Shown here one piece after another: positions 1 to 12,398 of a DNA stretch of 64,000 nucleotides. Positions within the stretch are counted from its first letter, which is position 1; each line of letters starts with the position of its first letter. This DNA is from Acidobacteriota bacterium. Its GTDB lineage: Bacteria; Acidobacteriota; Terriglobia; Terriglobales; Acidobacteriaceae. The DNA lies in contig JAJYBU010000010.1 of assembly GCA_021778845.1 (NCBI GenBank), forward strand, positions 1-64,000, in the 5' to 3' direction. A program made the translations under genes and the position numbers. The notes beneath the pieces are model-generated. The model did not search any database. It was not told the origin of the DNA and was given only the letters and a program-made list of their open reading frames with translations.

Positions 1-915
1 GGGGGGGCGTTCTGGGGGGGGTGCCTGGAGGCCGAGGTGGTGCGGAAGGCAGGGTGGATGGTGCGCGACGGGGCGGTGGTGGAGAGGTACTCGACCCTGT
101 TCGACGATACGGCGGAGATTCCCTATGGGTTGGGCTGCGGGGGGACGGTGGACCTGCTGGTGGAGCCGGCGGGGACGGCGGAGTTTGAGGCGGTGATGGA
201 GGCGCTGGAGGCGTCGTTGCGGGGGGAGGAGCGGCAGGTGGTGACTTGGCTGCCGGAGAGTGGGCGGCCGCTGCGGCGGGTGGTTGGTGCGGTTGGGGTT
301 GATGTGGAGGCAGACGGTGGGTTCGTGGAGAGGATTGAGGCTCCGCAGCGGCTGGTGGTGTTTGGTGCGGGAGATGATGCACGCCCAATGGTGCAGATGG
401 CCGCGCTGATGGGGTGGAGCGTTGTGGTGGTCGATGGGCGCGTGCAGTGGGCGCGGGCGGAGCGGTTTCCGGAGGCGGCGCGGGTGGTGGTTGCGGAGGG
501 GTTCGGGGAACTGACTGGGCTGGCGATCGGGGCTCGGGATGCGGTGGTGGTGATGACGCATAGTTATGAGCAGGACCGGGGTTGGCTGGTGGGAGCGTTG
601 GGGTGTGGGCCGCGGTATCTGGGGTTGCTGGGTGCTCGGCACCGGAGCGCGCTGCTGGTGAGCGAGACGGCCGCGATGCTGGGATGGAGTGTGGAGCGGG
701 TGTGCGAGGGGCTGTTCGCTCCGGTGGGGCTGGACCTGGGTGGCGATGGAGCGGAGGCGATTGCGCTGGCGGTGATTGCGGAGATACAGGGTTCCATCCA
801 GGGAAAGCTGGGGAGCTCTGGATGCGGGTCGGGGCGGATGACTCCGGAGATGGTGGAGGCGCAGGTCGCGGAGGGTGGAGCGTCGCGGTATCTGCGGGCT
901 CAGTGTGCGCTGTGA
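1..915 (+). CDS. xdhC: XdhC/CoxI family maturation protein (5' end cut by window)
   Basis: The frame is open from the first base of the window and reads a typical XdhC amino end (GGCLEAEVVRKA) before the first available GTG/ATG, so the true start lies upstream; 304 residues are visible. XdhC proteins bind molybdenum cofactor and help insert its mature form into xanthine dehydrogenase-type enzymes. The N-terminal XdhC_CoxI domain is followed, from about residue 115, by a Rossmann-like domain starting with LVVFGAGDDARP, where the family usually has GAGPDA. The stop codon overlaps the GTG of the MocA-like gene by 4 bp (GTGA), indicating translational coupling. The target enzyme is probably the convergent hydroxylase operon just downstream. 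Confidence 0.9.
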   Translation, partial: GGAFWGGCLEAEVVRKAGWMVRDGAVVERYSTLFDDTAEIPYGLGCGGTVDLLVEPAGTAEFEAVMEALEASLRGEERQVVTWLPESGRPLRRVVGAVGVDVEADGGFVERIEAPQRLVVFGAGDDARPMVQMAALMGWSVVVVDGRVQWARAERFPEAARVVVAEGFGELTGLAIGARDAVVVMTHSYEQDRGWLVGALGCGPRYLGLLGARHRSALLVSETAAMLGWSVERVCEGLFAPVGLDLGGDGAEAIALAVIAEIQGSIQGKLGSSGCGSGRMTPEMVEAQVAEGGASRYLRAQCAL

Positions 916-1478
916 GGGTGGCTGCGATTGTGCTGGCTGCGGGGGCTTCGCGGCGGTTGGGACGGCCGAAGCAGACAGTCGTGATGGGCGGCGAGACGCT
1001 GGTGGAACGTGCGGTGCGGATTGCGGCGGAGGCTGGGCTCGCGCCGGTGATGGTGGTGGTGCGGGCTGAGGATGAGCTTGCCTCTGCGTTGCGGCAGCGC
1101 GGCTGCGAGGTGGTGGTGAATGCGCTGGCGGATGAGGGAATGGCGAGTTCGATCCGGTGTGGCGTGGAGCGGGCGAGGGAGTTGGGTGCGGTGGGAGCGG
1201 TGGTGATGAGCTGCGACCAGGTGATGCTGCGGGCTGAGCATCTGGTCCGGTTGTGTGTCGAGGCGGATCGGGTTACGGGTTCGGGATATGCGGGGAAGGT
1301 GGGGATTCCGGCTTATTTTCCGGCGGCGAGTTTTGAGGCGCTGATGGAGCTGCGGGGCGATGTGGGGGCTCGGGAGCTGCTGCGCGGGGCGGCGGTGGTG
1401 GTGGATGAGCGGTTGGCGTTGGATGTGGATACGGAGGCGGATCTGGCACGTGCGTTTTCTGCGGACGGCGAGAGATAA
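912..1478 (+). CDS. MocA-like molybdenum cofactor nucleotidyltransferase
   Basis: A 188-residue NTP-transferase of the MobA/MocA type. It begins with the nucleotide-binding signature LAAGASRRLGRPKQ, and the GSGYAGKVGIPAYFP segment is typical of MocA, which transfers CMP to molybdopterin for xanthine dehydrogenase-class enzymes. Start chosen at GTG 912, which overlaps the XdhC stop by 4 bp; an in-frame GTG at 903 is the alternative. Pairing with XdhC and the nearby hydroxylase operon supports a role in making and delivering the cytidine form of the cofactor. MobA (GMP transfer) is less likely from context. No gene of the core molybdopterin pathway is in the window. Confidence 0.82.
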   Translation: MRVAAIVLAAGASRRLGRPKQTVVMGGETLVERAVRIAAEAGLAPVMVVVRAEDELASALRQRGCEVVVNALADEGMASSIRCGVERARELGAVGAVVMSCDQVMLRAEHLVRLCVEADRVTGSGYAGKVGIPAYFPAASFEALMELRGDVGARELLRGAAVVVDERLALDVDTEADLARAFSADGER

Positions 1479-1483
1479 GGGTT

Positions 1484-1860
1484 GGGCCCCCCCTCCCCCC
1501 CCCCCGGTACTTTTTGGCTCAAAGTATTGGTTTTATTGGTTTTAGCCTCGGACTTGTGGCGGTCCTTCATTTTAGAGGGGTTACAGGTAAAATATTCTAT
1601 TCGTTGGGGTTAGGGGAGCGTGTTGGGGTTGGCTCTGGGGCGATGCCCCCAGAGAATTTATGTCGGGCCGTTGGCACTGTGGCAGGCAGAGATCGTCGGT
1701 CGGGGACTCCGCCGCTGGCTCTCTGGATTGTGGTGTGAATACCCTCTACTTCTATTGTAGTGAATCGGTGGGGGTGCTATGCCAAGTTTGGAGAGGTTTT
1801 ATTGGCTTTGTTTTCAGGTGGTTGGGTCGATAAATGGGGGTTGGGGGGCTTGACAGGTTT
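1484..1860. repeat. Poly-C interspersed element, copy 1
   Basis: An intergenic element starting with two C-runs split by a T, followed by GGTACTTTTT and TCAAAGTA, an AT-rich patch with AAAATATTC, a hairpin (CTCTGGGG/CCCCAGAG near 1634-1655), a GGCAGGCAGAG block, CTATGCCAAG and a terminal GGGGGGCTTGACAG. The same blocks occur in the same order at 50358-50640. No coding potential was recognised. The two copies have diverged strongly between blocks, so the element is probably old or under selection only at motifs. Ends are estimated from the outermost shared blocks. Confidence 0.65.
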
Positions 1861-1926
1861 TGGGGTCGGCGGCCCACTCATGATGGTGGGGCGGGCTTAC
1901 AGCCCTTGGGTTTTGGGTGGGCGTGA

Positions 1927-1945
1927 CCTGGGGCTGCGCCCCAGG
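1927..1945. repeat. Short perfect hairpin, 8-bp stem
   Basis: CCTGGGGC and GCCCCAGG arms around a TGC loop. It lies between the poly-C element and the hexamer composite, with no T-run on either strand, so it is not a convincing terminator. The rest of 1861-2147 shows nothing recognisable. Confidence 0.4.
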
Positions 1946-2147
1946 CTGTGATGGGGCGCGCCGTTGGCGCTTGGGTGGGTGGATGGGGTGGGGTGGCGGG
2001 ATAGTGGCTCATGCACTTCCTTTGGGTGGGCCTTTCTGAGGGCTGAGGGCTAATTCGGGAAGGCGAGTGATGGCAAATGCAAGGATGGGCGCTCGCGATG
2101 CGGGAGGGATGGGGGCTTCGGTGCGCTCAGAAGGACAGACTGATAAG

Positions 2148-2312
2148 GAAGGGCAACGGCAACGGCAAGGGCAAAAGCAAAAGCAAAAGCAAAAGCAAAA
2201 GAAGAAGCAGATCCCTACGGGATGACAACCAAAAAGGCAACGGCAACGGCAACGGCAACGGCAAAGGCAAAGGCAACGGCAAGGGCAACGGCAAGGGCTA
2301 AGGCAAGGGCAA
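2148..2312. repeat. Composite repeat 1: hexamer arrays around a REP-like core
   Basis: An array of GCAAAA-type units, then the core GAAGAAGCAGATCCCTACGG plus GATGACAACC (2201-2230), then an array of GGCAAC/GGCAAA units. Core and following array are almost identical to 6352-6420, on the same strand. Related cores occur at 49421-49459 and 50712-50748. The open frames across the array read as Lys-Gly-Asn/Ser repeats on plus and Pro-Leu on minus and are not genes. It lies about 90 bp beyond the end of the hydroxylase operon. Confidence 0.85.
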
Positions 2313-2403
2313 CAGCAAATACTGAGGTTCTTGGGTGTGCTCTGGAGGGTGGCGGGGAATGCTCGCTCAGGAGGATGGCTTGAAGAGATGCGCTGAATGA
2401 GGC

Positions 2404-3342
2404 TTAGGTGGTGAGGGAGCGGAGGAAGTCTTCGAGGAGGTTGGCGGCTACGGCGGTGCGGTAGCGGGCTGTGGAGCGGATGTCGTCGATGGGGTGGGCT
2501 TCGGTGGCGAAGGCGGCGCGGGCGCGGCGGAGGGTTGCGTCGAGATGGGCTGGAGCCAAGGAGGCGTTTTGCAGGGCGGCTTCGGTGGCGTAGAGGCGGA
2601 TGGGGCGGTCGGCGAGGGAGGCTGCGGCGAGGCGGATGGTTTGGATGTGGCGGGCGCAGGGGGTGGTTGAGGGGCTGTCGGAGGTGGTTGCGGGGGATTC
2701 GGAGACGAGCGCGAGGGCGGCGAGGGCGGTCTTGGAGATGGCCTGGGCGTTGCGGGTGCCTACTTTGCGGAGGAAGTGGCGATGGACGGAGTAGGCGCGG
2801 GGGATGGTGATGGTGTGGAGAAGTTCGTCGGGACGGAGGACGGTCGATTTGTAGGCGAGGTAGAAGTCGCGGTAGGGGAGGGTGCGCTGGACGATTTCTC
2901 CGGGAGCGGCGCCGGAGGAGATGAGGGTGACGGTGGCGTCGTAGACGAGGAGGGCGGGTGGGGTGTCGGCGGCGGGGCTGGCGTTGCAGAGGTTGCCGCC
3001 GAGGGTGGCGCGGTTCTGGTTGGCGATGGAGCCGGTCCAGGAGGCGGCGAGGGTGAGGAGTGGGAGGTCGGCGGCGATGGTGGGGTTGCGACGGATGTCG
3101 GTGAAGGTGGTGTTGGCGCCGAGGTGGATGGCGTCGGGGGTGATGCGGATGAAGCGGAGCTCGGGGAGGTGGCTGATGGAGAGGAAGGAGTGGCGGGGAA
3201 GGCGGCCGGCGGCGAGGGCGACCATGAGCTCGGTGCCGCCGGCGATGGGGATGTGGGTGCCGGGGTTTTGCGCGAGCTGGGCCAGCACGGCCTGGAGAGA
3301 GGCGGGGGCGGTGAGGGCGAATTGGGTGGGGTCGGAGCGCAT
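2404..3342 (-). CDS. Molybdenum hydroxylase FAD-binding subunit
   Basis: 312 residues, the medium subunit of a xanthine dehydrogenase/CO dehydrogenase-type enzyme. It binds FAD and passes electrons from the FeS subunit to the acceptor. Visible motifs are the FAD pyrophosphate loop PIAGGTELMV near residue 30 and GGNLCNASPAADTPP near residue 110, followed by the CO_deh_flav C-terminal domain. Last gene of a three-gene minus-strand operon: its ATG overlaps the stop of the FeS gene by one base (TGATG). The family assignment is firm; the substrate (xanthine, an aldehyde or another heterocycle) cannot be read from the sequence. Confidence 0.9.
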   Translation of the reverse strand: MRSDPTQFALTAPASLQAVLAQLAQNPGTHIPIAGGTELMVALAAGRLPRHSFLSISHLPELRFIRITPDAIHLGANTTFTDIRRNPTIAADLPLLTLAASWTGSIANQNRATLGGNLCNASPAADTPPALLVYDATVTLISSGAAPGEIVQRTLPYRDFYLAYKSTVLRPDELLHTITIPRAYSVHRHFLRKVGTRNAQAISKTALAALALVSESPATTSDSPSTTPCARHIQTIRLAAASLADRPIRLYATEAALQNASLAPAHLDATLRRARAAFATEAHPIDDIRSTARYRTAVAANLLEDFLRSLTT

Positions 3343-3821
3343 CAGCGGGCGGTCTCCGTGGCGGCCTGGCGGATGGATTCGAAGATGCGCATGTAGCCGG
3401 TGCAGCGGCAGAGGTTGCCGGAGAGGCCTTCGCGGATTTGGGCTTCGGTGGGGTTGGGATGCTGGGTGAGGAGGTGGTGCGTGGCGAGGATCATGCCGGG
3501 GGTGCAGATGCCGCATTGGGCTCCGCCGGCCTGGAGGAAGGATTGCTGGATGGGGTGGAGAGCGGCGTCGGGGGCGAGGCCTTCGATGGTGGTTAGGGTG
3601 GCGTTGTCGGCTTGCAGGGCGGGGATGAGGCAGGAGTTGACGAGCTCGGGGCCGCTTCCGGTGTCGAGGAGGATGGCGCAGGCTCCGCACTCGCCTTCTC
3701 CGCAGGCTTCTTTGGTGCCGGTGAGGGAGAGGTCTTCGCGGAGGAGGTCGAGGAGACGCTTCATGGGCGGGACGGTGAGGGTGTGAGGCTGGTTGTTGAC
3801 GGTGAGATGGATGGTGGTCAT
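3342..3821 (-). CDS. Molybdenum hydroxylase [2Fe-2S] subunit
   Basis: 159 residues, the small electron-transfer subunit. The plant-ferredoxin-type cluster is bound by CGEGECGAC with a later Cys, and the second cluster by CGICTPGM and GNLCRCTGY. Start ATG at 3821 overlaps the stop of the large-subunit gene by 4 bp (ATGA), and its stop overlaps the FAD-subunit start by 1 bp, so all three subunits are translationally coupled. There is no signal peptide, so a cytoplasmic enzyme is expected, unlike periplasmic aldehyde oxidases whose FeS subunit carries a Tat signal. Confidence 0.93.
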   Translation of the reverse strand: MTTIHLTVNNQPHTLTVPPMKRLLDLLREDLSLTGTKEACGEGECGACAILLDTGSGPELVNSCLIPALQADNATLTTIEGLAPDAALHPIQQSFLQAGGAQCGICTPGMILATHHLLTQHPNPTEAQIREGLSGNLCRCTGYMRIFESIRQAATETAR

Positions 3822-6220
3822 GCGGAGACCCTGGGGGATTCGGTTTCGGTGTCGAGGTCGGTGGCGGGGTTGAGGTCTTCGGTGCCGCCGTGGGGGTGGG
3901 TGGTGTAGGCGGTGAGGCGTTCGAAGATGTCTTCGGGGAGGAGCGGGATGGCGGTGAAGGCGATGCCGGTGGCGTCTTCGATGGCGTTGAGGATGGCTGG
4001 GGCGGGGCCGTCCATGGGGAGCTCGCCGATGCCTTTGGCTCCGCCGGGACCGTGGGGGCTGGGGGTTTCTTCGAAGTAGACGTGGATGGTGGGGAGGTCG
4101 GCGGAGGTGGGCATGATGTAGTTGGTCATCTGGTTGTTCATCAGGTGGCCGTTTTGGTAGACGCACTTTTCGTAGAGAGCGTAGCCGATGCCCTGGGCGA
4201 TGCCGCCTTCGATCTGGCCGCGGGCGAGGATGGGGTGGAGGACGCGGCCGACTTCCTGGAGGGCGTCGAAGCGGGTGACGGTGGCGGTGTAGGTGCTGAG
4301 GTCTACGGCGACTTCGGCGACGTAAACGGCCCAGGCGTAGGCGGGATAGGCGTCGCCACGGTAGAGGTCGTCGTCCCAGTGGATTTTGGTGGCGGGCTGG
4401 TAGCGGGTGGAGGCGCGGAGGTGGTTGTGGCGGGTGAGGTAGGATTGCGCGGCGGCGATGAACTGGGCTCGGGTGTGGGGGGTGGGGAGCGATGCGTGGG
4501 TGCGGAGGGTGGTGAGGATTTGATGGGCGGCGCGCTCGACGAGCTTGCCGACGATCATGGCGGTGCGGGAGGCGACGGTAGGGCCGGAGTCGGGGACGAG
4601 GGTGGTGTCGGGCTGGTGGATGAGGATGTCGTCGTAGGGGAGGGCGAGGGCTTCGGCGGCTACCTGGCAGAGGATGGTGTTGGTGCCCTGGCCGAACTCG
4701 GTGGAGGAGACGAGGATCTGGGGGAGGCCGTTGGGAAGGATATCGAGGTGGACGAGGGAGTTGAGGCGGCGCTCGCCGGAACCTGTGAAACCTGCACCGT
4801 GCATGAAGGCGGCGATGCCGATGCCGCGCTTGATCCGGGAGGTAGGATTCTCGGCGGCGAAGCGGTCGCGCCGGGCGTGGTAGCCGGAGTCGGCGAGGGC
4901 GCGGGTGAGGAGATGCTGCATGTCTACGGGTTCGGTGAGAAGTTGCCCGGTGGCGGTGCGGTCGCCGGTGGAGAGGAAGTTGCGGCGTCGGATTTCTTCG
5001 GGGGTGAGGCCGAGGGTGTGCGCGATCTTGTCGATGTGGCGCTCGAGAGCGAAGAGGGACTGCGGTGCTCCGAAGCCGCGGAAGGCGCCGTGGGGAGGGA
5101 TGTTGGTGGCCATCGCCTTCGCCCGGACTCTCAGATGCGGCCACTTGTAGGGGCCGGGGGCGTGGAGGGTGGCGCGGGAGAGTACGACGGGGGAAAGGGT
5201 GGCGTAAGCTCCGCCGTCGAGGGCGATGTCGATGGTGCCGGCGAGGAGTTTGCCGTCGCGGGAGACGGCGGTGCGGATGCGGGTGCGGGAGGGGTGGCGC
5301 TTGGTGGTGGCGGCCATGTCTTCGCTGCGGTCATAGATGATTTTGACGGGGTGGCCGCACTTCATGGCGAGCAGAGCGGCGTGGGAGCCGATGACCGAGG
5401 GGAAGTCTTCCTTGCCGCCGAAGGCTCCGCCGGTTTCGACCTGGAGGACGCGGCAGTTTTCTTCGGGGAGGTTGAAGACGAGGGCGAGCGCGTGGACGAG
5501 GTAGTAGGGGCACTGCATGGAGCCGCGAACGGTGACTCCACGAATGTGGCCTGTGGCGGGGTCGATGTCGCACTCGGCGATGACGCCGTTGGGTTCGATG
5601 TAGAGCTGCTCCTGGGCGCCGGTGGTGTACTCGCCTGTGATGATGAAGTCGGCGGACTCGAAGGCTGCGGCGAGGGCGTCTTCGGTTTCGTCGGCTTCGC
5701 CGGTGTGCATCTGATATTGCTTGAAGCAGTTGGGGGTGCCACCGGAGTTGGAGCCGGACCAGATGATGTTGGAGGTGGCGTTGGGGTCGTGGTGGAGGGC
5801 TTCGACGGCGGCTTCGGAGGCTTCGATGGTGAAGACGCCGGGGAGTTCGTCGTAGTCGATGTGAATGGCGGACCGGGCGGCGAGAAGAGCTGATTTTTCG
5901 GGGTGGGCGAGGAGCAGGATGGGCTCGGCTACGTGGTTGATCTCGGTGGCCGCGAGGCAGGGGTGGTCCCTGGTGAGGTGGACGATGCTGTTCTCGCCGG
6001 GGATGTCTGCTGCGCGGACGATGGCGTATTCGGACCAGTTGATCTGGGGGTCGAAGGTGATGGATTTAATGCGGCCGCGGGCAATGGTGGAGCGGATGGT
6101 GGTGCCGTGCCAGAGGCCGGGGAGGGTCAGGTCGTCGATGTACTGGGTGGCGCCCAGGACCTTGGCGCGGCCTTCCTTGCGGAGAGGAGAGGTGCCGAGA
6201 ATGGGGTTGCCCTGGGACAT
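3818..6220 (-). CDS. Molybdenum hydroxylase molybdopterin-binding large subunit
   Basis: 800 residues, the catalytic subunit. Motifs of the Ald_Xan_dh_C2 domain are visible: TGGAFGGKED, RGFGAPQ, EFGQGTNT and the late GGAKGIGELPMDGPAPA, whose Glu matches the catalytic base of xanthine dehydrogenases. It starts with KEGRAKVLGATQYIDD, the usual N-terminal hammerhead domain. Start chosen at ATG 6220. The frame stays open further upstream only because it reads the hexamer repeat as a Pro-Leu run, which is not credible protein. First gene of the operon; XdhC and MocA-like genes converge on it and are the likely maturation partners. Confidence 0.9.
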   Translation of the reverse strand: MSQGNPILGTSPLRKEGRAKVLGATQYIDDLTLPGLWHGTTIRSTIARGRIKSITFDPQINWSEYAIVRAADIPGENSIVHLTRDHPCLAATEINHVAEPILLLAHPEKSALLAARSAIHIDYDELPGVFTIEASEAAVEALHHDPNATSNIIWSGSNSGGTPNCFKQYQMHTGEADETEDALAAAFESADFIITGEYTTGAQEQLYIEPNGVIAECDIDPATGHIRGVTVRGSMQCPYYLVHALALVFNLPEENCRVLQVETGGAFGGKEDFPSVIGSHAALLAMKCGHPVKIIYDRSEDMAATTKRHPSRTRIRTAVSRDGKLLAGTIDIALDGGAYATLSPVVLSRATLHAPGPYKWPHLRVRAKAMATNIPPHGAFRGFGAPQSLFALERHIDKIAHTLGLTPEEIRRRNFLSTGDRTATGQLLTEPVDMQHLLTRALADSGYHARRDRFAAENPTSRIKRGIGIAAFMHGAGFTGSGERRLNSLVHLDILPNGLPQILVSSTEFGQGTNTILCQVAAEALALPYDDILIHQPDTTLVPDSGPTVASRTAMIVGKLVERAAHQILTTLRTHASLPTPHTRAQFIAAAQSYLTRHNHLRASTRYQPATKIHWDDDLYRGDAYPAYAWAVYVAEVAVDLSTYTATVTRFDALQEVGRVLHPILARGQIEGGIAQGIGYALYEKCVYQNGHLMNNQMTNYIMPTSADLPTIHVYFEETPSPHGPGGAKGIGELPMDGPAPAILNAIEDATGIAFTAIPLLPEDIFERLTAYTTHPHGGTEDLNPATDLDTETESPRVSA

Positions 6221-6324
6221 AGGCCTCGTGCGCGCGGGGTTTGGGGTATCCGATAAGGATAGTACGAAAGGCGGGGGTGAGGCTATGGGGAGGCAAGGGG
6301 GAGGGCAAGGGGGAAGTAAAGGGG

Positions 6325-6441
<117 letters not shown>

Positions 6442-6502
6442 ACGGGGATCTTGAGTTTTGCTCTGGATGACGGCCGTAATGCCTTATTTCTGTTGCCTGG
6501 CT

Positions 6503-7273
6503 TTAGAAGTGGCGGAGGCGAGGGGGTGGGGTCGGGGCGGCGTCGGGGCGGGAGGGGATTTCCGTGGGACGGGGGAGAGGCTTCTCCATCGATTTTTCGA
6601 TGGACCGGGTGACGAGATCACGGGAGCCGAGGCCGATGGCAAGCGCGAGGGTGAGGACGATTCCTCCGAAGAGGATTCCGAAGGCCAGTTCGACGACGAC
6701 ACCGCCGATGTTGAGGTGGTCGAGGGCCATGGCTGCGGCCAGGACCAGGACCAGCCACTTGATGCCGTGGGAGAGGAGACGGGCGTATTGGAGTTGCGCG
6801 TTGACGGCGCCGATGAGGACGGAGCGCGCAAGGAAGCGCGCGAGGAGGGTTCCGGCCAGGAGGATGAGAATGGCTCCGGTGATGTGGGCGACGTAGGGGA
6901 AGAGAAAGATGGAGTAGCGGGAGTCGACGGCGTAGGAGGCGTCGAAGGCTGAGATGCCGATGGCGATGCCGACGAGGACGAAGAGCCAGAAGGTGAAGCG
7001 GGAGGCGAGCAGGGTGGGGGAGTTGGCGGGTGACCACTCGGCGAGCAGGCCGGAGGCACTGGGAGCTTCGCGGGAGGCGAGACGCTGGTCAAAGTGGGCG
7101 GCGGAGAGCAGGGCGCGGAGGAGTGCGGAGAGTGCCCAGCCGAGCAGAGCGAAGACAATGACCGCGAGCAGGAAGGCGAGGATTCCAGGGAGGAAGCTGG
7201 CCAGCACCAGAACGATGCGGTGAATGGATTGGTGGAGTGCGGATCCGATTTGTTGTCCCAGTTGCTGTCTCAT
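6503..7273 (-). CDS. CmpX-like membrane protein with conserved TM-helix repeats
   Basis: 256 residues, strongly hydrophobic, with about five membrane segments. The stretches around LPGILAFLLAVIVFALLGW and GIKWLVLVLAAAMALDHLNI, and LAFGILFGGIVLTLALAIGLG, match the conserved TM helix typical of CmpX and MscS-related proteins, but the MscS beta domain is missing and the protein ends in a Pro-rich cytoplasmic tail. Start ATG 7273 is preceded by AGGAAGG. Last gene of the glgE-treS operon, 43 bp after the glycosyltransferase-like gene, which may hint at osmotic stress. A channel function is only inferred. Confidence 0.7.
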   Translation of the reverse strand: MRQQLGQQIGSALHQSIHRIVLVLASFLPGILAFLLAVIVFALLGWALSALLRALLSAAHFDQRLASREAPSASGLLAEWSPANSPTLLASRFTFWLFVLVGIAIGISAFDASYAVDSRYSIFLFPYVAHITGAILILLAGTLLARFLARSVLIGAVNAQLQYARLLSHGIKWLVLVLAAAMALDHLNIGGVVVELAFGILFGGIVLTLALAIGLGSRDLVTRSIEKSMEKPLPRPTEIPSRPDAAPTPPPRLRHF

Positions 7274-7316
7274 GATGATGTTTCCTTCCTGAATCTTTGG
7301 ATGCGGAGATTGGGGC

Positions 7317-8597
7317 CTATGGGTTGAAACGGTCAGGCCAACGCCAGCGGGAGACGATGTAGGATTTCTCGTTTTCAAAGGCGGCGGCGGTGAGTTCGAG
7401 GGCGGTGGCGGCGCGGGCGGGGTCGTCGGCGACGGTGCGGAGGTAGGAGGCGACCCAGGCGAGGTAGAGCGGGGCCATGGCGCCGAGGAGATGGCTGCGG
7501 TTGAGGGTGCGGAGATGGAAGGCGAGGGTGAAGTCGTAGACGACGCGGGCCCAGAGGTCGGGCTGGAGGGTGAAGGCGTCGGGGGAGATCTGGGAGAGGC
7601 GTTTGAGGGCGAGACGCGACTGAGGCGGGAGGACGAGGGACCAGATCTCTTCGAGGTTGTCCTGGGCGAGATGGAAGGTCTCGATCATGGAGTGGATCTC
7701 GGAGGAGGCTTCGAGGGGAGATAAGGCGGGAGGATCAGGCTGGAGGTTGGGGCGGAGGGGAAGGCCGCGGACTCGCTGCCAGAAGGAGGCCTTGGCTTCG
7801 ATATCGGCGAAGAGAGAGCCGGCGACAGAGGCGAAGAGGGCGTTGAAGTCGGTGGGATTCTGTGGCGGAGGCGGGGTGGGGGGAGTGGCGTCGGCGGCGG
7901 AGACCTCGCGGACGGAGAAGCCGGCGGAGGCGGCTTCGGCGACGGGCCAGAGGAGGGAGTGGCCCTGGTTGAGAGCGATGAGGCGCTGGGTGGTGATGGC
8001 GAGACGCTCGGCCATGCGGGCGGAGAGGGCGGCGTCGATGGGCAGGGGGAAGCGGATGTCGGCGCCGAAGAGAGCGCGGGAGAGCGGATAGATGAGAGCG
8101 GAGTTGACGAGGGCTTCGTGAGGGCCGAGGGCGAAGCGGGGAAGGACGAGGTCGATGTTTTTGATGCGGATGCAGTCGGCGAGGCTGCGGAGCATGGGCG
8201 CGTTGAGGGCGTTGGGCTCGGAGATGGCTGCGGAGTCGCCACCGAGGAGGAGGACGGCGCGGACGTTGCGCTCGCGGGCGAGATGGGCGGCGGCGGCGTA
8301 GTCGGCAGCGGCGAGAATCCAGCCGACATCGGAACGGGCGGTGGTGTAGGGGATGAGCTCGAGGGAGGGGAAGTCTGCGGGGTTGTCGGGGAGATGGGCG
8401 GCGGCGACGAGGACGGATTCGGTGGGGAAGGCGGCGGCGATGGCGGCGAGCGCGGAGGGAAGGGCGGCGGCGGTGAGGGCGGGAAGGCAGATGAGGAGCT
8501 CGGCGACGGCGCGTGGCGCGGGCGAGGCGTCGGGCGAGGCCTGGGCGCCAGGCTGGTCGGGCTGGAGGGCGTCGGCGATGAGCGGGGGCGTGGACAT
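7317..8597 (-). CDS. Glycosyltransferase-like protein of uncertain function
   Basis: 426 residues. The N-terminal half looks like a nucleotide-sugar-transferase fold (alternating strands and helices, with LLLGGDSAAI where GT-A enzymes carry a DXD-type motif). The C-terminal helical part, with LFADIEAKASFW and APLYLAWVASYLRTV, resembles mannosylglycerate/glucosylglycerate synthase-type families. The expected DXD is not intact, so activity is doubtful. It sits 27 bp after the treS-maltokinase gene and is probably co-transcribed, consistent with a compatible-solute or glucan role. Family level only; the product is not known. Confidence 0.45.
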   Translation of the reverse strand: MSTPPLIADALQPDQPGAQASPDASPAPRAVAELLICLPALTAAALPSALAAIAAAFPTESVLVAAAHLPDNPADFPSLELIPYTTARSDVGWILAAADYAAAAHLARERNVRAVLLLGGDSAAISEPNALNAPMLRSLADCIRIKNIDLVLPRFALGPHEALVNSALIYPLSRALFGADIRFPLPIDAALSARMAERLAITTQRLIALNQGHSLLWPVAEAASAGFSVREVSAADATPPTPPPPQNPTDFNALFASVAGSLFADIEAKASFWQRVRGLPLRPNLQPDPPALSPLEASSEIHSMIETFHLAQDNLEEIWSLVLPPQSRLALKRLSQISPDAFTLQPDLWARVVYDFTLAFHLRTLNRSHLLGAMAPLYLAWVASYLRTVADDPARAATALELTAAAFENEKSYIVSRWRWPDRFNP

Positions 8598-8624
8598 GGG
8601 AGAGTGGGCCGGGTGCTGATGAGA

Positions 8625-12275
<3,651 letters not shown>

Positions 12276-12354
12276 GTGCGGGTTGTCTCCTGGGCCGGTG
12301 GCATCTGGTGGTTGGATGCAGCGCGCTATCGTGTGGGTGGCTGAGAGCCTTGCG

Positions 12355-12384
12355 GCCCCACATCTCAAAGGCGAGATGCGGGGC
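12355..12384. repeat. Palindrome between glgE and treS
   Basis: Arms GCCCCACATCTC (12355-12366) and GAGATGCGGGGC (12373-12384) pair except for one A/C mismatch, with loop AAAGGC. It lies 14-44 bp before the glgE stop side and 80 bp ahead of the treS GTG, so it could fold in the intercistronic RNA. No U-run follows. A looser relative with GGGGCACCC is at 53872-53913. Confidence 0.6.
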
Positions 12385-12398
12385 CCCGTGCATTTGTG

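Noticed and set aside
2077-2301. Plus-strand frame with Lys-Ser/Gly-Asn repeats
   Set aside because: Reads through the composite repeat; no protein-like composition or homology.
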